A stretch of 64,000 bases of DNA from Paenibacillus terrae (GCF_000943545.1 NZ_JTHP01000008.1:1-64000); one strand, 5' to 3'. Positions 8,339-16,744 are shown, counted from the stretch's first letter. Translations and numbers: made by a program. The notes: generated from the sequence alone by a model not told the origin.

Positions 8339-8352
8339 GTGAGTATACTCAC
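8339..8352. promoter_or_regulatory. Perfect 14-bp palindrome upstream of the DUF5695-like gene
   Basis: GTGAGTATACTCAC, a perfect palindrome about 10 bp before the Shine-Dalgarno AAGGAGG of the next gene. The position suits a repressor operator or a 5' hairpin. The binding protein is unknown. Confidence 0.5.
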
Positions 8353-8378
8353 GAACCTTTTTTAAGGAGGTTGATAGC

Positions 8379-11300
8379 ATGGCAGTACAGCTATCCAATA
8401 ATGTGTTCTCTATCTCAGTCGGAGATTACGGCGATATCTCTTCCTTACGTCTGGTAGGAGACACATTCAATACGAACTATGTCATGAACAGCTCCAACGC
8501 ACCCAAACAGAATACGGCGGATCATCAGTGGCTTGGTGAACTCATGTTTACCTACCGTATCGGTAACGGGGCGTGGACTCGGGCATGGACAAGCAATTCT
8601 GCGGATGCACGGAAGATCACCTCATCCGGCAGTAGTGTTCAGGTATCGTATCAAAATTCGTCAAACAATCAGGGAATACGTAATTTTACATTAAATGAAA
8701 CGTATTCGCTGGTTAACGATTACCTGCATTGGCAGATGAAAGTAACGAACACTTCCAATCAAACGCTCGAAATCGGAGATTGGGGGCTTCCGCTGCCGTT
8801 TAACGAGTATTGGTCCGGCGGCAATAACGAACAAATCTATGAAACAAGGGTACTTTCCCACTCCTTTGTAGGGCATAACAGTTCTTTTATTACCGCTGGA
8901 CGGCCTAGCGGCATCGGGCCTTATCTGCTGCTTGTCCCTGATTCCTCTACAGGCGCAGGTCTCGAATATCAGGATCATTGGAGAGTCGAGGAGCACCCGG
9001 GCAGCATGTGGGCTATGGAGCAAGGTGGCTGGTCCGAAGGACTAAATGTGTTCTATATCCACTCCAATGTCATCAAGAGCACCAACCGTGGCTATCTTTC
9101 CAACACCAGTCTGTCGCTGGCTCCAGGCGAAAGCAAAACGTATGCCTTTAAATTTTACAAGGTAGCGGACGAGCAGGCGGTAAAGGACAGGCTGTACAGC
9201 GAGGGACATGTAGATGTGACCGTGGTTCCGGGCATGATTTTCCCGACGAATCTCAAGGCTAAATTCGATCTGCATACCAGCAAATCCATTACCTCTGTCA
9301 CAGCACAGTATCCATCTGAAACCACCATCAGTTATCTGGAAACAGCCCCCACAAATCATAAAATATATGAGCTTGCACTGGGACGTCTGGGGCACAACAA
9401 TATTACTGTGAACTATGGCAACGGCGAAAAAACCGTTCTCCAGTTCTATGCCATCGAGCCAGTCGACGCTGCACTTCAGCGCCACTCTACCTTCATGATC
9501 AACAGTACCCAGTGGAACTTGCCAGGCGACCTGCGGGACAAGGTGTTTGACGACTGGATGATGCAATATAAGGCCAAGCGCAACAGCTTTGCAGGCTACT
9601 GGGGCTGGGGCGACGATTGGGGATTCACTCATGGCCAGTTTCTGGCTGAGAAAAACGTTCAGAAGCCCGTGGCATCCGAGATTAAAGCAGTCGATGATTA
9701 TCTGGAGGTTGCCGTCTGGACAAATCTGATGGAAGGCCATCATACCGATTATCTGGTTCCCGATTTCCTGATGCCACAGCCCAACACAACACCGACGTAC
9801 CGGGGCTATGCCTATCCGCATATTTACAACACGTTTTTCAGCATGTATAAGCTCGCCAAGCTGTATCCGAACCTGATTAGCTACCGCAATAGTAAAAACA
9901 CGTATTTGCTACGTGCTTACCGTATTTTCAAGGCGCTGTATGAAGGTCCTGTTGCCTACAACTGGAACACGGGTCTCATGGGTGAACTGACCACGCCGGA
10001 TATTATTAAAGCGCTTCAGGAAGAAGGCTTGACCACCGAGGCTAACGATCTGATCGCCAAGATGGCTACCAAGTACAACAATTTCAAAAACACCACCTAT
10101 CCCTACGGCTCCGAGTATAACTATGACAATACAGGCGAAGAAGCGGTATATACGCTCGCCAAAATGAACAGCAATACGACGATGATGAGTAAAATCAATG
10201 CCAAAACACGCGCCGCACGCGGTCATATGCCTGTGTGGTACTACTACGCCGATCCGGTCACGATTACCGGGGAGAATTGGTGGAACTTCCAGTACACCAC
10301 CTCGCTGGCAGGCTACGCGATGGATGACTGGACACGCCGTTATTCGTCCAAGCCCGAAGTAGATCAACGCTTGTCCTATGCCGCCAAGCTCGCTAACATC
10401 GGGGCCATTAACTCGGGACAGATCAGCTCCGATCCAGCCAATATCGGTGCAGTATCGTGGACGTATCAGGCGGGTAAGGGCAATTACGGCGCTCTTGGTC
10501 TGGACGGCGGCCCACTCTTCAATGGCTGGCGTGGCATGTCTGGAGAAGCGGATTTGGGGCTGTTCGGAGCGATTAAAATTCTAAGCTCGGATGTTGCTGT
10601 CGATCCCATTTTCGGCTTGTATGGCTATGGCTGTGATGTTACAGAAAGCGGTAACAGCTATACGATCACTCCCAAGGACGGTGTGCTCCAGCGGCTGCAT
10701 CTGATCTCCCAAAAGCTGAGTCTGGAACTGAATCGGGACCAATACACCTCGGCTATCGTGGCCAAATCCAAAAATAACGTCCGGCTGACGCTGAAAAATA
10801 CAACAACGGGCACAGCCCACTCCACCATCCTGACCTTAACCGGACTGGCCGCAGGTACGTATGACGTGCTCGTAGACGGAACGAAAACCGGCTCCGTCAC
10901 GGCTGTTAACGGTTCAGTGGCTACGGTCAGACTGAATATCGGTACGGCGGCCTCCTACGATATTCGTATTCAGACAGGCTCAGGTAATCCGACTCCAACT
11001 GGAGACGTTGTAGCCCACTATGATTTTAATGAAACAAGCGGGTCTACCGCAGCCGATTTGTCAGGCAATGGGCAGCAGGCCAATGTGAACGGCGGCTCGT
11101 GGGGCGTTGGACGGAACGGCAATGCTCTGCTCTTAAACGGAACAGCCGCCTATGCCAGCCTGCCAGCTGGTCTGGTCAGCAGCGTTAACGATTTTACGAT
11201 TGCGGCCTGGGTACGGGTGAACACCCATAACGGCTGGGCCCGCCTGTTTGATTTTGGAGCAGGCACGGATCGGTATATGTTTTTGGCACCCAAGGCCGAA

Positions 11301-11678
11301 GGGACAGGTATGCGTTTTGCCATCACCGTCTCGGGCAACGGAGAGGAGCAGCAGTTGAACGCCCCTGAGCTGGCTACAGGGGTCTGGAAGCATGTAGCCG
11401 TGACGCTGTCAGGCAATACAGGGGTTATGTATGTAGACGGTGTGGAGGCCACGCGCAACACGAACATGACGTTAAAGCCGTCCAGCCTTGGGCTGACGGA
11501 CCGGAACTATATTGGAAAATCCCAGTTTGATGATCCTTATCTGAACGGGGCAGTAGATGAGCTGATCATCTACAACAGAGCGCTGACAGCTCAGGAGATT
11601 CGCAGCTTGGCCTCGGTAAGCAACGCTGTTGCAGGCCATAAAAAGGTAGCCAGTTCGTATGCCGAAGGGGCAGATTAA
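8379..11678 (+). CDS. DUF5695-like glycan-associated protein with C-terminal LamG domain
   Basis: A 1099-aa protein. Residues about 1-850 resemble the uncharacterised DUF5695-type family: a beta-rich N-terminal part, then a helical part with aromatic and acidic motifs (YWGWGDDWGFTHGQF, WWNFQYTTSLAGYAMDDWTRRY) reminiscent of alpha-toroid glycan-active enzymes. Residues 875-1075 form a LamG/jelly-roll carbohydrate-binding module (DFTIAAWVRV, GVWKHVAVTLSG, AVDELIIYNRALTAQEI). Start ATG follows AAGGAGGTTGATAGC. The protein has no N-terminal signal peptide, which is odd for a lectin-bearing enzyme. No catalytic residue can be assigned with confidence. The family call is from memory. Confidence 0.7.
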   Translation: MAVQLSNNVFSISVGDYGDISSLRLVGDTFNTNYVMNSSNAPKQNTADHQWLGELMFTYRIGNGAWTRAWTSNSADARKITSSGSSVQVSYQNSSNNQGIRNFTLNETYSLVNDYLHWQMKVTNTSNQTLEIGDWGLPLPFNEYWSGGNNEQIYETRVLSHSFVGHNSSFITAGRPSGIGPYLLLVPDSSTGAGLEYQDHWRVEEHPGSMWAMEQGGWSEGLNVFYIHSNVIKSTNRGYLSNTSLSLAPGESKTYAFKFYKVADEQAVKDRLYSEGHVDVTVVPGMIFPTNLKAKFDLHTSKSITSVTAQYPSETTISYLETAPTNHKIYELALGRLGHNNITVNYGNGEKTVLQFYAIEPVDAALQRHSTFMINSTQWNLPGDLRDKVFDDWMMQYKAKRNSFAGYWGWGDDWGFTHGQFLAEKNVQKPVASEIKAVDDYLEVAVWTNLMEGHHTDYLVPDFLMPQPNTTPTYRGYAYPHIYNTFFSMYKLAKLYPNLISYRNSKNTYLLRAYRIFKALYEGPVAYNWNTGLMGELTTPDIIKALQEEGLTTEANDLIAKMATKYNNFKNTTYPYGSEYNYDNTGEEAVYTLAKMNSNTTMMSKINAKTRAARGHMPVWYYYADPVTITGENWWNFQYTTSLAGYAMDDWTRRYSSKPEVDQRLSYAAKLANIGAINSGQISSDPANIGAVSWTYQAGKGNYGALGLDGGPLFNGWRGMSGEADLGLFGAIKILSSDVAVDPIFGLYGYGCDVTESGNSYTITPKDGVLQRLHLISQKLSLELNRDQYTSAIVAKSKNNVRLTLKNTTTGTAHSTILTLTGLAAGTYDVLVDGTKTGSVTAVNGSVATVRLNIGTAASYDIRIQTGSGNPTPTGDVVAHYDFNETSGSTAADLSGNGQQANVNGGSWGVGRNGNALLLNGTAAYASLPAGLVSSVNDFTIAAWVRVNTHNGWARLFDFGAGTDRYMFLAPKAEGTGMRFAITVSGNGEEQQLNAPELATGVWKHVAVTLSGNTGVMYVDGVEATRNTNMTLKPSSLGLTDRNYIGKSQFDDPYLNGAVDELIIYNRALTAQEIRSLASVSNAVAGHKKVASSYAEGAD

Positions 11679-11717
11679 ACGGATGTAATTATTTTATGCC
11701 ATTAACTGTTTAAGTTA

Positions 11718-11773
11718 TGAATGATTCGTGCCGTGAATGATTTGTATCGTGAATCATTCACGCTATGAATGTT
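11718..11773 (+). repeat. 16-bp tandem repeat, three and a half copies
   Basis: Units beginning TGAATGATT at 11718, 11734, 11750 (as TGAATCATT) and 11766, period 16. Two units also form a 10-bp inverted repeat (GTGAATGATT at 11733-11742 with AATCATTCAC at 11752-11761). It lies between the DUF5695-like gene and the metallopeptidase. Confidence 0.7.
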
Positions 11774-11872
11774 TTATGCCCTATTCATTTGAGTAAAAAG
11801 TCGGGCGGCTCACGTGGAAGCCTTGTTGCTGCCCGGTTTAGAGGCCGTCCGGCTTATGAGGAGGATTCCGCC

Positions 11873-13432
11873 ATGTGTAAAGAACATGCAAGACCACCCC
11901 TGTTGGCAAGTGTTGACTGTGATTCATGCGGTACTGCTTCTGCTTCGATAAATGAGGCTCTCCTTGAAACAGAAACCGCACAAGTCTCGGGTTCCGGCGT
12001 ATCCCCGCAAGCGATTGGCAGCGATGCCGAGGTGATTGACCGCTTCGGACGGATTATTAACTGGTACGGCGTTGAACTGGTGGATTGGCAAGGCTATATC
12101 GCCAATCCGTTCATCAATCTGACCGTGAAGCCACCTGCCAGTGCGGCGTATCCGATCAGCATCACGCTTAAGGCGCAGGGAACGTCCCGGCTTATGATGA
12201 ATCTGCCCAGTACGTTATCTGCCACTGGCGCTACGAAGGTGCTGAATTTTAACAATGCATCCGAGAGGAAGGATTTTAAGCTGGAGGTTGCACCTGACCG
12301 CAACGGTGGCCCGGACGAGATTGAGCACTATACGCTGTCCCTCACCATTGCAGACAGCGCGGGGGCCACACGGACCCATACCATTCCGATCCGGGTATGG
12401 GATCAGGACGATAATCAGGATACCAAATTCCCATTGGTGTTCGATTATCGCTACGATACGGTCAATCACTATTTTGATGATGCAGGTATCCGCAAAGCAG
12501 CCGAGCAGGCGATTAAGGACTGGTTTTACTTCTTCGATGTCGAGCCGTTCGATACCGTTCCCGCCGGAGCTGAACGCAACTATATTCCGAACAACGACTG
12601 GAACGGGCATACGATTGGCACGAATAACGCTCCTTATAATGGAGAATGGATTTTCCTGCGTGGTATCGATGGCCCTTATTCGACTGGATGGCCTGGTAAC
12701 AGTGGTTATTACCACACCAAAAACGGCGTCCGGATTCCGGGTCCCATTCATCGTTCGCTGGGAACCGCACTGGATTTTTATCCAGATGCTCAGGTGTTCA
12801 CCTCGCTGAATGATGATGACTGGTACAAAACTGATCTGACTCAGGTGACAGACGTATACGGACTCATCATGCATGAGTTCGGCCATGCCGTCGCTTTCAG
12901 TGATACATGGTCGGGGATGCAGGCTTATCATAGCAGCGGCGGCGCCGATTCTGTCGTTGAAGCGTACCAAGGCGTCCGGGTTCCGCTGGATGGAAGCTAT
13001 CACATCCCGGCGGATCGGCAATACTGGGACCGTCTCAGCGGACAAAGCGCAGGCTGGGTGGCAGAATTCCCGGTACGCCGCTGGATGCTGAACAAGCTGA
13101 CGCTGCTCATAGCCGAGAAAGCAGGCTGGAAGCTGAACCGCAAGCTGACACCTTTCCTCGAACCGGAAATCGTCACAGCCTCCTTGCCCAAAGCCGTCAA
13201 AGGACAAAGCTACAGCCAAAAACTGACAGCCAAGGGTGGTGTCCCCTTCTACGATTGGACACTGAAAAGCGGCAATCTGCCGACCGGACTGATACTCGAC
13301 CGCTATACCGGAACGATCAGCGGCACCGTATCCACCAGCCAGTCGCAGAGCAGCTACACCTTTACGATAGAGCTTCGGGATTATGATGAGTTGGCGAAGC
13401 CATTCACACGCAGCTTTACAATTGGTTTGTGA
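11873..13432 (+). CDS. Zinc metallopeptidase with C-terminal putative Ig domain, no signal peptide
   Basis: A 519-aa protein. Residues 334-338 are HEFGH, with a third possible metal ligand in the following AVAFSD (pattern HExxHxxxxxD), as in snapalysin-like zincins. Upstream is a beta-sandwich region (residues about 60-190) with a Calx-beta-like feel (YTLSLTIADSAGATRTHTIP); downstream is a putative Ig fold (SLPKAVKGQSYSQKL, LPTGLILDRYTGTISGTV). ATG at 11873 is chosen because GAGGAGGATTCCGCC precedes it. The N-terminus (MCKEHARPPLLASVD) has no signal peptide, yet the architecture is that of an extracellular protease. Substrate unknown. Confidence 0.72.
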   Translation: MCKEHARPPLLASVDCDSCGTASASINEALLETETAQVSGSGVSPQAIGSDAEVIDRFGRIINWYGVELVDWQGYIANPFINLTVKPPASAAYPISITLKAQGTSRLMMNLPSTLSATGATKVLNFNNASERKDFKLEVAPDRNGGPDEIEHYTLSLTIADSAGATRTHTIPIRVWDQDDNQDTKFPLVFDYRYDTVNHYFDDAGIRKAAEQAIKDWFYFFDVEPFDTVPAGAERNYIPNNDWNGHTIGTNNAPYNGEWIFLRGIDGPYSTGWPGNSGYYHTKNGVRIPGPIHRSLGTALDFYPDAQVFTSLNDDDWYKTDLTQVTDVYGLIMHEFGHAVAFSDTWSGMQAYHSSGGADSVVEAYQGVRVPLDGSYHIPADRQYWDRLSGQSAGWVAEFPVRRWMLNKLTLLIAEKAGWKLNRKLTPFLEPEIVTASLPKAVKGQSYSQKLTAKGGVPFYDWTLKSGNLPTGLILDRYTGTISGTVSTSQSQSSYTFTIELRDYDELAKPFTRSFTIGL

Positions 13433-13462
13433 GAAAGCGACTATGATTTCACTTGCGGGGTA

Positions 13463-14509
13463 TTAGCTCTTTTTAATCCGCGTTGTTCTTGGCTGTAAGC
13501 GTGCCAATTCCTTGCTGGTGAGTTGCCTTGTATAAGAGCGTGGGGATGATCCTGTATCTACTCTGCGCACCTGGCCTGCCCCGACGGGGCGGGCTACCCG
13601 TGTGTTAAACGCCTGCATGAACCACTGTACCGGGAAAGCAATGGACAGACGACCGTCTGCCGTGCCTGCAAAATTGACCGCAGCCGCATAATTATCCGAC
13701 CGTCTGAGCCAGACAGAGCCGGAATCCCCGGGCAGAGATACAGGGGTGGTACCTCTAATAACGGTCTGATCCTGGAAGGTCAGCAGCCCCAAGCTTCCGC
13801 CGTAATTGATTTGCAAATCCGTATAGACAGACTCTACCGTGCCATTCACCACCCCGGTCGTTCGTCCCACCTTTTTGAATTTTTCTCCCACACGATAAGC
13901 GGTCACATGCCCGGGAACAACTCCTACCGTAGCGTAACGCGGACTGAGCATGCTGTTGCGGGTCGACAAGGAAAGAGCCGCATCAATGAAATTGGTTCCC
14001 TTTGGGTTCAGGCGTATATAACGATACAACCGCCCTATACGATCTCGGGTATCCGTCCCCCCATCTGCTCCGCCTGGCTGAAGCGTGGCCTCCCGATTGT
14101 CTGTATTGGAGGGATTGAGTACATGGTTATTGCTGAAAAGATAACGTGTAGCCGGCGCTCCAGTTGGGGCAACGATCAGCCCGGTCGTACCGGAGCCTTC
14201 AATCGTCCCGACACTGTAGCCGGCGATGACCGGGCGTATACGCGTCATGTAGTCCGTAGCATGGGCTTTCATCTTTCCAGACTTTACAATCCGGACAGGA
14301 ACACTCGTTTGCTTGCCTAGTGCTGTGGCCGACAGAAGTCCGGTAGAGGCCGGGGCCAGCCGATCTGTGTACACAATGACAGCGGCCCCCCTTTTGGGAC
14401 GAGCAGGGTCCCTATACCCTACGCCGATGCCGTGGACACCGGACATTTTTAAGACTTGCTTGGCCATCCGCTTTTTCACTTGAAGGGCGGCCGAGAAGGT
14501 AGCCAACAT
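13463..14509 (-). CDS. Trypsin-like serine protease, no signal peptide
   Basis: A 348-aa chymotrypsin-fold protease with a complete triad: His in FSNNHVL (about residue 129), Asp in NFIDAALS (176) and Ser in LPGDSGS (263). Length and the GYRDP and TDRLAP region match bacterial trypsin-like proteins with an N-terminal 80-aa extension. ATG at 14509 follows GGGGATGATT; the longer frame begins inside the Shine-Dalgarno. There is no signal peptide. It converges on the metallopeptidase gene (30-bp gap), forming a protease pair. Confidence 0.82.
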   Translation of the reverse strand: MLATFSAALQVKKRMAKQVLKMSGVHGIGVGYRDPARPKRGAAVIVYTDRLAPASTGLLSATALGKQTSVPVRIVKSGKMKAHATDYMTRIRPVIAGYSVGTIEGSGTTGLIVAPTGAPATRYLFSNNHVLNPSNTDNREATLQPGGADGGTDTRDRIGRLYRYIRLNPKGTNFIDAALSLSTRNSMLSPRYATVGVVPGHVTAYRVGEKFKKVGRTTGVVNGTVESVYTDLQINYGGSLGLLTFQDQTVIRGTTPVSLPGDSGSVWLRRSDNYAAAVNFAGTADGRLSIAFPVQWFMQAFNTRVARPVGAGQVRRVDTGSSPRSYTRQLTSKELARLQPRTTRIKKS

Positions 14510-14560
14510 AATCATCCCCTTTGACATTCAGATGAAATATTGTATGGCTGTGGCCGCTCC

Positions 14561-14632
14561 GCGTTCCATTTGATCTTACGATCGCTGTTGCAGATTCAAA
14601 TGGACCGCTGCACTACCAAACGCCGTAAGATT
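14561..14632. repeat. Nested inverted repeats in the protease/receptor intergenic region
   Basis: CCATTTGA...TCAAATGG, and overlapping it ATCTTACG...CGTAAGAT. The two interleaved dyads could be a composite operator or alternative hairpins. They lie in the 302-bp divergent gap between the serine protease and the second RRNPP receptor; the rest of the gap holds the receptor promoter block. Confidence 0.45.
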
Positions 14633-14673
14633 AGTTGAATTCGAAAAATCCCAAAAATTATTATGTATATATA

Positions 14674-14722
14674 AAGTAAACCATTGAAAGGTATACAAAA
14701 ATATCCCAAAAGATGGTATACT
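14674..14722 (+). promoter_or_regulatory. Promoter/operator block of the second RRNPP receptor
   Basis: AAGTAAAC, CCATTGAAA, then GTATAC hexamers at 14691-14696 and 14716-14721, again exactly 25 bp apart as in the block at 2049-2098. TATACT (14717-14722) is a plausible -10, with a weak -35 (TACAAA) 17 bp upstream. Conservation with the other receptor promoter argues for autoregulation by this receptor family. Confidence 0.65.
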
Positions 14723-14811
14723 CATTTCCGAAACTGACATTTTACCATTTGATTTTGATGTTCTTATTTTAAAATGATTGATATCCTATTTATTTAAAGG
14801 GGTGGTTTATT

Positions 14812-16185
14812 TTGTCCAATACAACCACGATACTCGCAGAACTGATGAAATACATGAAAGAAAAAAAATTAGGTGTTAGCGATTTTGCCAGGGCATGCAA
14901 TATGAATCCCGGCACAATTAGCGGCTTCGTCAATGGAAATCGCAAGCTCTCAGTCTACCAATTGGATCGAATCACAGAAACGATGGGATACCCTATTGGT
15001 TATTATTATGAGCACTATATTTCTGAGTACTTGGCCGATGCCGACCCTAACTGGCGAAGAATGAGTCCTTTTTTGGAAAGTTGTGCAAAATTGAATAAAT
15101 TGGATTGTATACAGCAAGTTGTAGATATGTTATTGGATAAGTTGGGCTATGCTACTCCATTATTTGAGCTTGCTGAGAAACTATTTGAAGACGGTTTGTA
15201 TGAGGCAGCAGCTATACTTTATGAAAATGTGGCACTAAGTGAGAATAAGCAGCACTCGGAGCGCTTGGCTCTATGTCAGTACCGCCTATTTCAGAGCAGG
15301 CAAGGGGAGGACCAGGAAAAAAACTATGAAGCAGCCGTGCAGTTTGGAACCTACGTTGTTCGTTTGGACGAACTAGACCAACTAGATGGTTTAAAGGCTT
15401 TAGCGAATACATATCGTTCGTTACGCAAATGGGACAAAGTGGAATTTTTCGCTAAAGCTTTGGGAGAAAAGGCTGAGATTCAATACAAATTGAGCAAACA
15501 GCAGCATCGTGTGAAAAAAGAAAATTCAAGGCAGCCCAGCTTCCCTTTGTTTGCTTACTGGGCATTCTCACATTTACTTCGCGCACAAGCCTATGACGAG
15601 AGGAAAGACTATGAAAAGGGACTTCAGCATATTAAAAAATATGCAAATTTAAGCTGGGTAACGGATACGGATGAAGAAACCTTGAAATGGAAAAAGAATT
15701 ATGAGGAGTGGGCAGTAGTAAATATGCATGTAAATAAGCTTCTTTCGGGCGACAGGAACGTGCTTCCCGATTATGTAGCTTATATTTCTTCAAGAAAAGA
15801 TGAGGTTCTCCCCGCGCTTGATAACATCCTTGAGGCTGCCAACCGATATCATTTTGATGTAGATGATATTTTAAAGCAATTCGAAGCAGATATTTCATCT
15901 TATCTGGAGCAACAAAAAGTTGAAAGCTTTTATACTCAACGATTCATAACAGAGCGTTTTATACATTTTTCAAAGGAATTATCCGCCTATTATTTGACCA
16001 AGGGAAGATTTACTGATGGCTTTAGATTTTTATTAAGTTGTTTGGAAAAATCCACATTAATCAATAATAAATCGTATATAATTAAATGTATGAGCCTGTT
16101 TGAGTCTTATCATGATTATGCGTCATCTGATACAAAGACAGCGTACAAAAATATCATTAATGAGGTGAACAAAGATGAAGTGTAA
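14812..16185 (+). CDS. RRNPP/AloR-like quorum-sensing receptor (HTH-TPR regulator)
   Basis: A 457-aa cytoplasmic regulator: XRE-type HTH at residues about 5-50 (VSDFARACNMNPGTISGFVNG) followed by TPR-like helical hairpins through residue 455. This is the layout of PlcR, NprR, Rap and AimR receptors and of the AloR receptors described in P. polymyxa. The TTG start follows GGGGTGGTTTATT, and the paralog at 609-1928 has an equivalent start context. Its 3' end overlaps by 11 bp a 41-codon pro-peptide gene, the hallmark of a receptor-signal pair. Directly downstream lie the Spo0E/AbrB cassettes. Confidence 0.88.
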   Translation: MSNTTTILAELMKYMKEKKLGVSDFARACNMNPGTISGFVNGNRKLSVYQLDRITETMGYPIGYYYEHYISEYLADADPNWRRMSPFLESCAKLNKLDCIQQVVDMLLDKLGYATPLFELAEKLFEDGLYEAAAILYENVALSENKQHSERLALCQYRLFQSRQGEDQEKNYEAAVQFGTYVVRLDELDQLDGLKALANTYRSLRKWDKVEFFAKALGEKAEIQYKLSKQQHRVKKENSRQPSFPLFAYWAFSHLLRAQAYDERKDYEKGLQHIKKYANLSWVTDTDEETLKWKKNYEEWAVVNMHVNKLLSGDRNVLPDYVAYISSRKDEVLPALDNILEAANRYHFDVDDILKQFEADISSYLEQQKVESFYTQRFITERFIHFSKELSAYYLTKGRFTDGFRFLLSCLEKSTLINNKSYIIKCMSLFESYHDYASSDTKTAYKNIINEVNKDEV

Positions 16186-16300
16186 AATACTGTTAACCTT
16201 TTTAGTAACCAGCTTTATATTAGTATCCCTTGTAACTGTCCCCTTACAATTTCAAGATAAAGAGCCCAGTTATCAACCGAATCATCACGGCGAAATGTAA
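16175..16300 (+). CDS. Secreted signalling pro-peptide (AloP/Phr/PapR-like)
   Basis: A 41-aa open reading frame with a textbook exported pro-peptide layout: basic start MKCK, a hydrophobic core (ILLTFLVTSFILVSLVTV) and a polar tail (DKEPSYQPNHHGEM) that would contain the mature oligopeptide. It overlaps the receptor gene by 11 bp, starts 7 nt after GAGGTG located inside the receptor coding region, and ends 26 bp before a terminator. In RRNPP systems such peptides are exported by Sec, trimmed, re-imported by an oligopeptide permease and bound by the adjacent receptor. The exact mature peptide cannot be told from sequence alone. Confidence 0.85.
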   Translation: MKCKILLTFLVTSFILVSLVTVPLQFQDKEPSYQPNHHGEM

Positions 16301-16326
16301 CCCATTTTAGATAAAGTGAATTAAGG

Positions 16327-16352
16327 GACGTACTCTTAGAGTACGTCTTTTC
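16327..16352 (+). terminator. Terminator of the receptor-peptide operon
   Basis: GACGTACTC-TTA-GAGTACGTC followed by TTTTCTCTTT: perfect 9-bp stem, 3-nt loop, T-rich tail. Confidence 0.9.
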
Positions 16353-16383
16353 TCTTTGGAATATATAGAACGCTTACCAAACA

Positions 16384-16401
16384 TATACTTTTCAATGGTT
16401 T
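16384..16401. promoter_or_regulatory. Receptor-promoter motif upstream of Spo0E-A
   Basis: TATACTTTTCAATGGTTT. Its complement, AAACCATTGAAAAGTATA, matches the receptor block at 14678-14695 (AAACCATTGAAAGGTATA) at 17 of 18 positions. It lies 43 bp upstream of the Spo0E-like ATG, suggesting control by the same RRNPP receptor. Inference only. Confidence 0.5.
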
Positions 16402-16443
16402 CCACATGAATCCCTAAAATAAGAGTACAAAGGGGGAACTGTG

Positions 16444-16623
16444 ATGCAAACCGACAACATTTTGAGTCACCATGTAGAAGCAGCTAGACAAAAACTGCAT
16501 GATCTCCAAAATAAATATGGCTTTGGTCACTCTAGTGTACTCAAACAATCCATGGTTCTGGACGAACTTATCAATCAATATCAATACACTTATTATAGAC
16601 ATGGAAAAAAACCGACTGTTTGA
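16444..16623 (+). CDS. Spo0E-like aspartyl-phosphate phosphatase (copy A)
   Basis: A 59-aa protein with the Spo0E family pattern: a short helix (VEAARQKLHDLQNKYG), a loop and the signature helix SMVLDELINQYQ corresponding to SQELDxLI of Spo0E/YisI/YnzD. Such phosphatases remove phosphate from Spo0A~P and delay sporulation. ATG at 16444 follows GGGGGAACTGTG; the upstream in-frame GTG is less well placed. Copy B (19565) is almost identical and copy C (20906) is diverged. A receptor-promoter motif precedes it and a dedicated terminator follows. Confidence 0.8.
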   Translation: MQTDNILSHHVEAARQKLHDLQNKYGFGHSSVLKQSMVLDELINQYQYTYYRHGKKPTV

Positions 16624-16637
16624 ATGCAGCGGATTTA

Positions 16638-16671
16638 GGCGAGTAAGCTTTGGGGGCGCTACTCGCCTTTT
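16638..16671 (+). terminator. Terminator of Spo0E-A
   Basis: GGCGAGTA/TACTCGCC stem (16638-16645 and 16660-16667) followed by TTTTATAT. The equivalent stem in copy B has a paired change (GGTGAGTA/TACTCACC), which shows that base pairing is maintained. Confidence 0.8.
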
Positions 16672-16744
16672 ATATAGCATATAATCTGAGTGAAGACATT
16701 ACTCCTCAGACTTCTTTTTAAGAAAATGTATATAAGTTACCTAC

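Noticed and set aside
9042-9821. Long minus-strand frame of 259 codons
   Set aside because: Antisense shadow of the DUF5695-like gene: no Shine-Dalgarno, and the sense frame has convincing domains.
8379-11678. Assignment of the large protein to a specific glycoside hydrolase family
   Set aside because: Aromatic/acidic motifs suggest glycan binding, but no catalytic pair could be assigned from sequence alone.
12215-13219. Minus-strand frame of 334 codons
   Set aside because: Antisense to the metallopeptidase whose HEFGH motif and Ig fold are clear; composition is unnatural.
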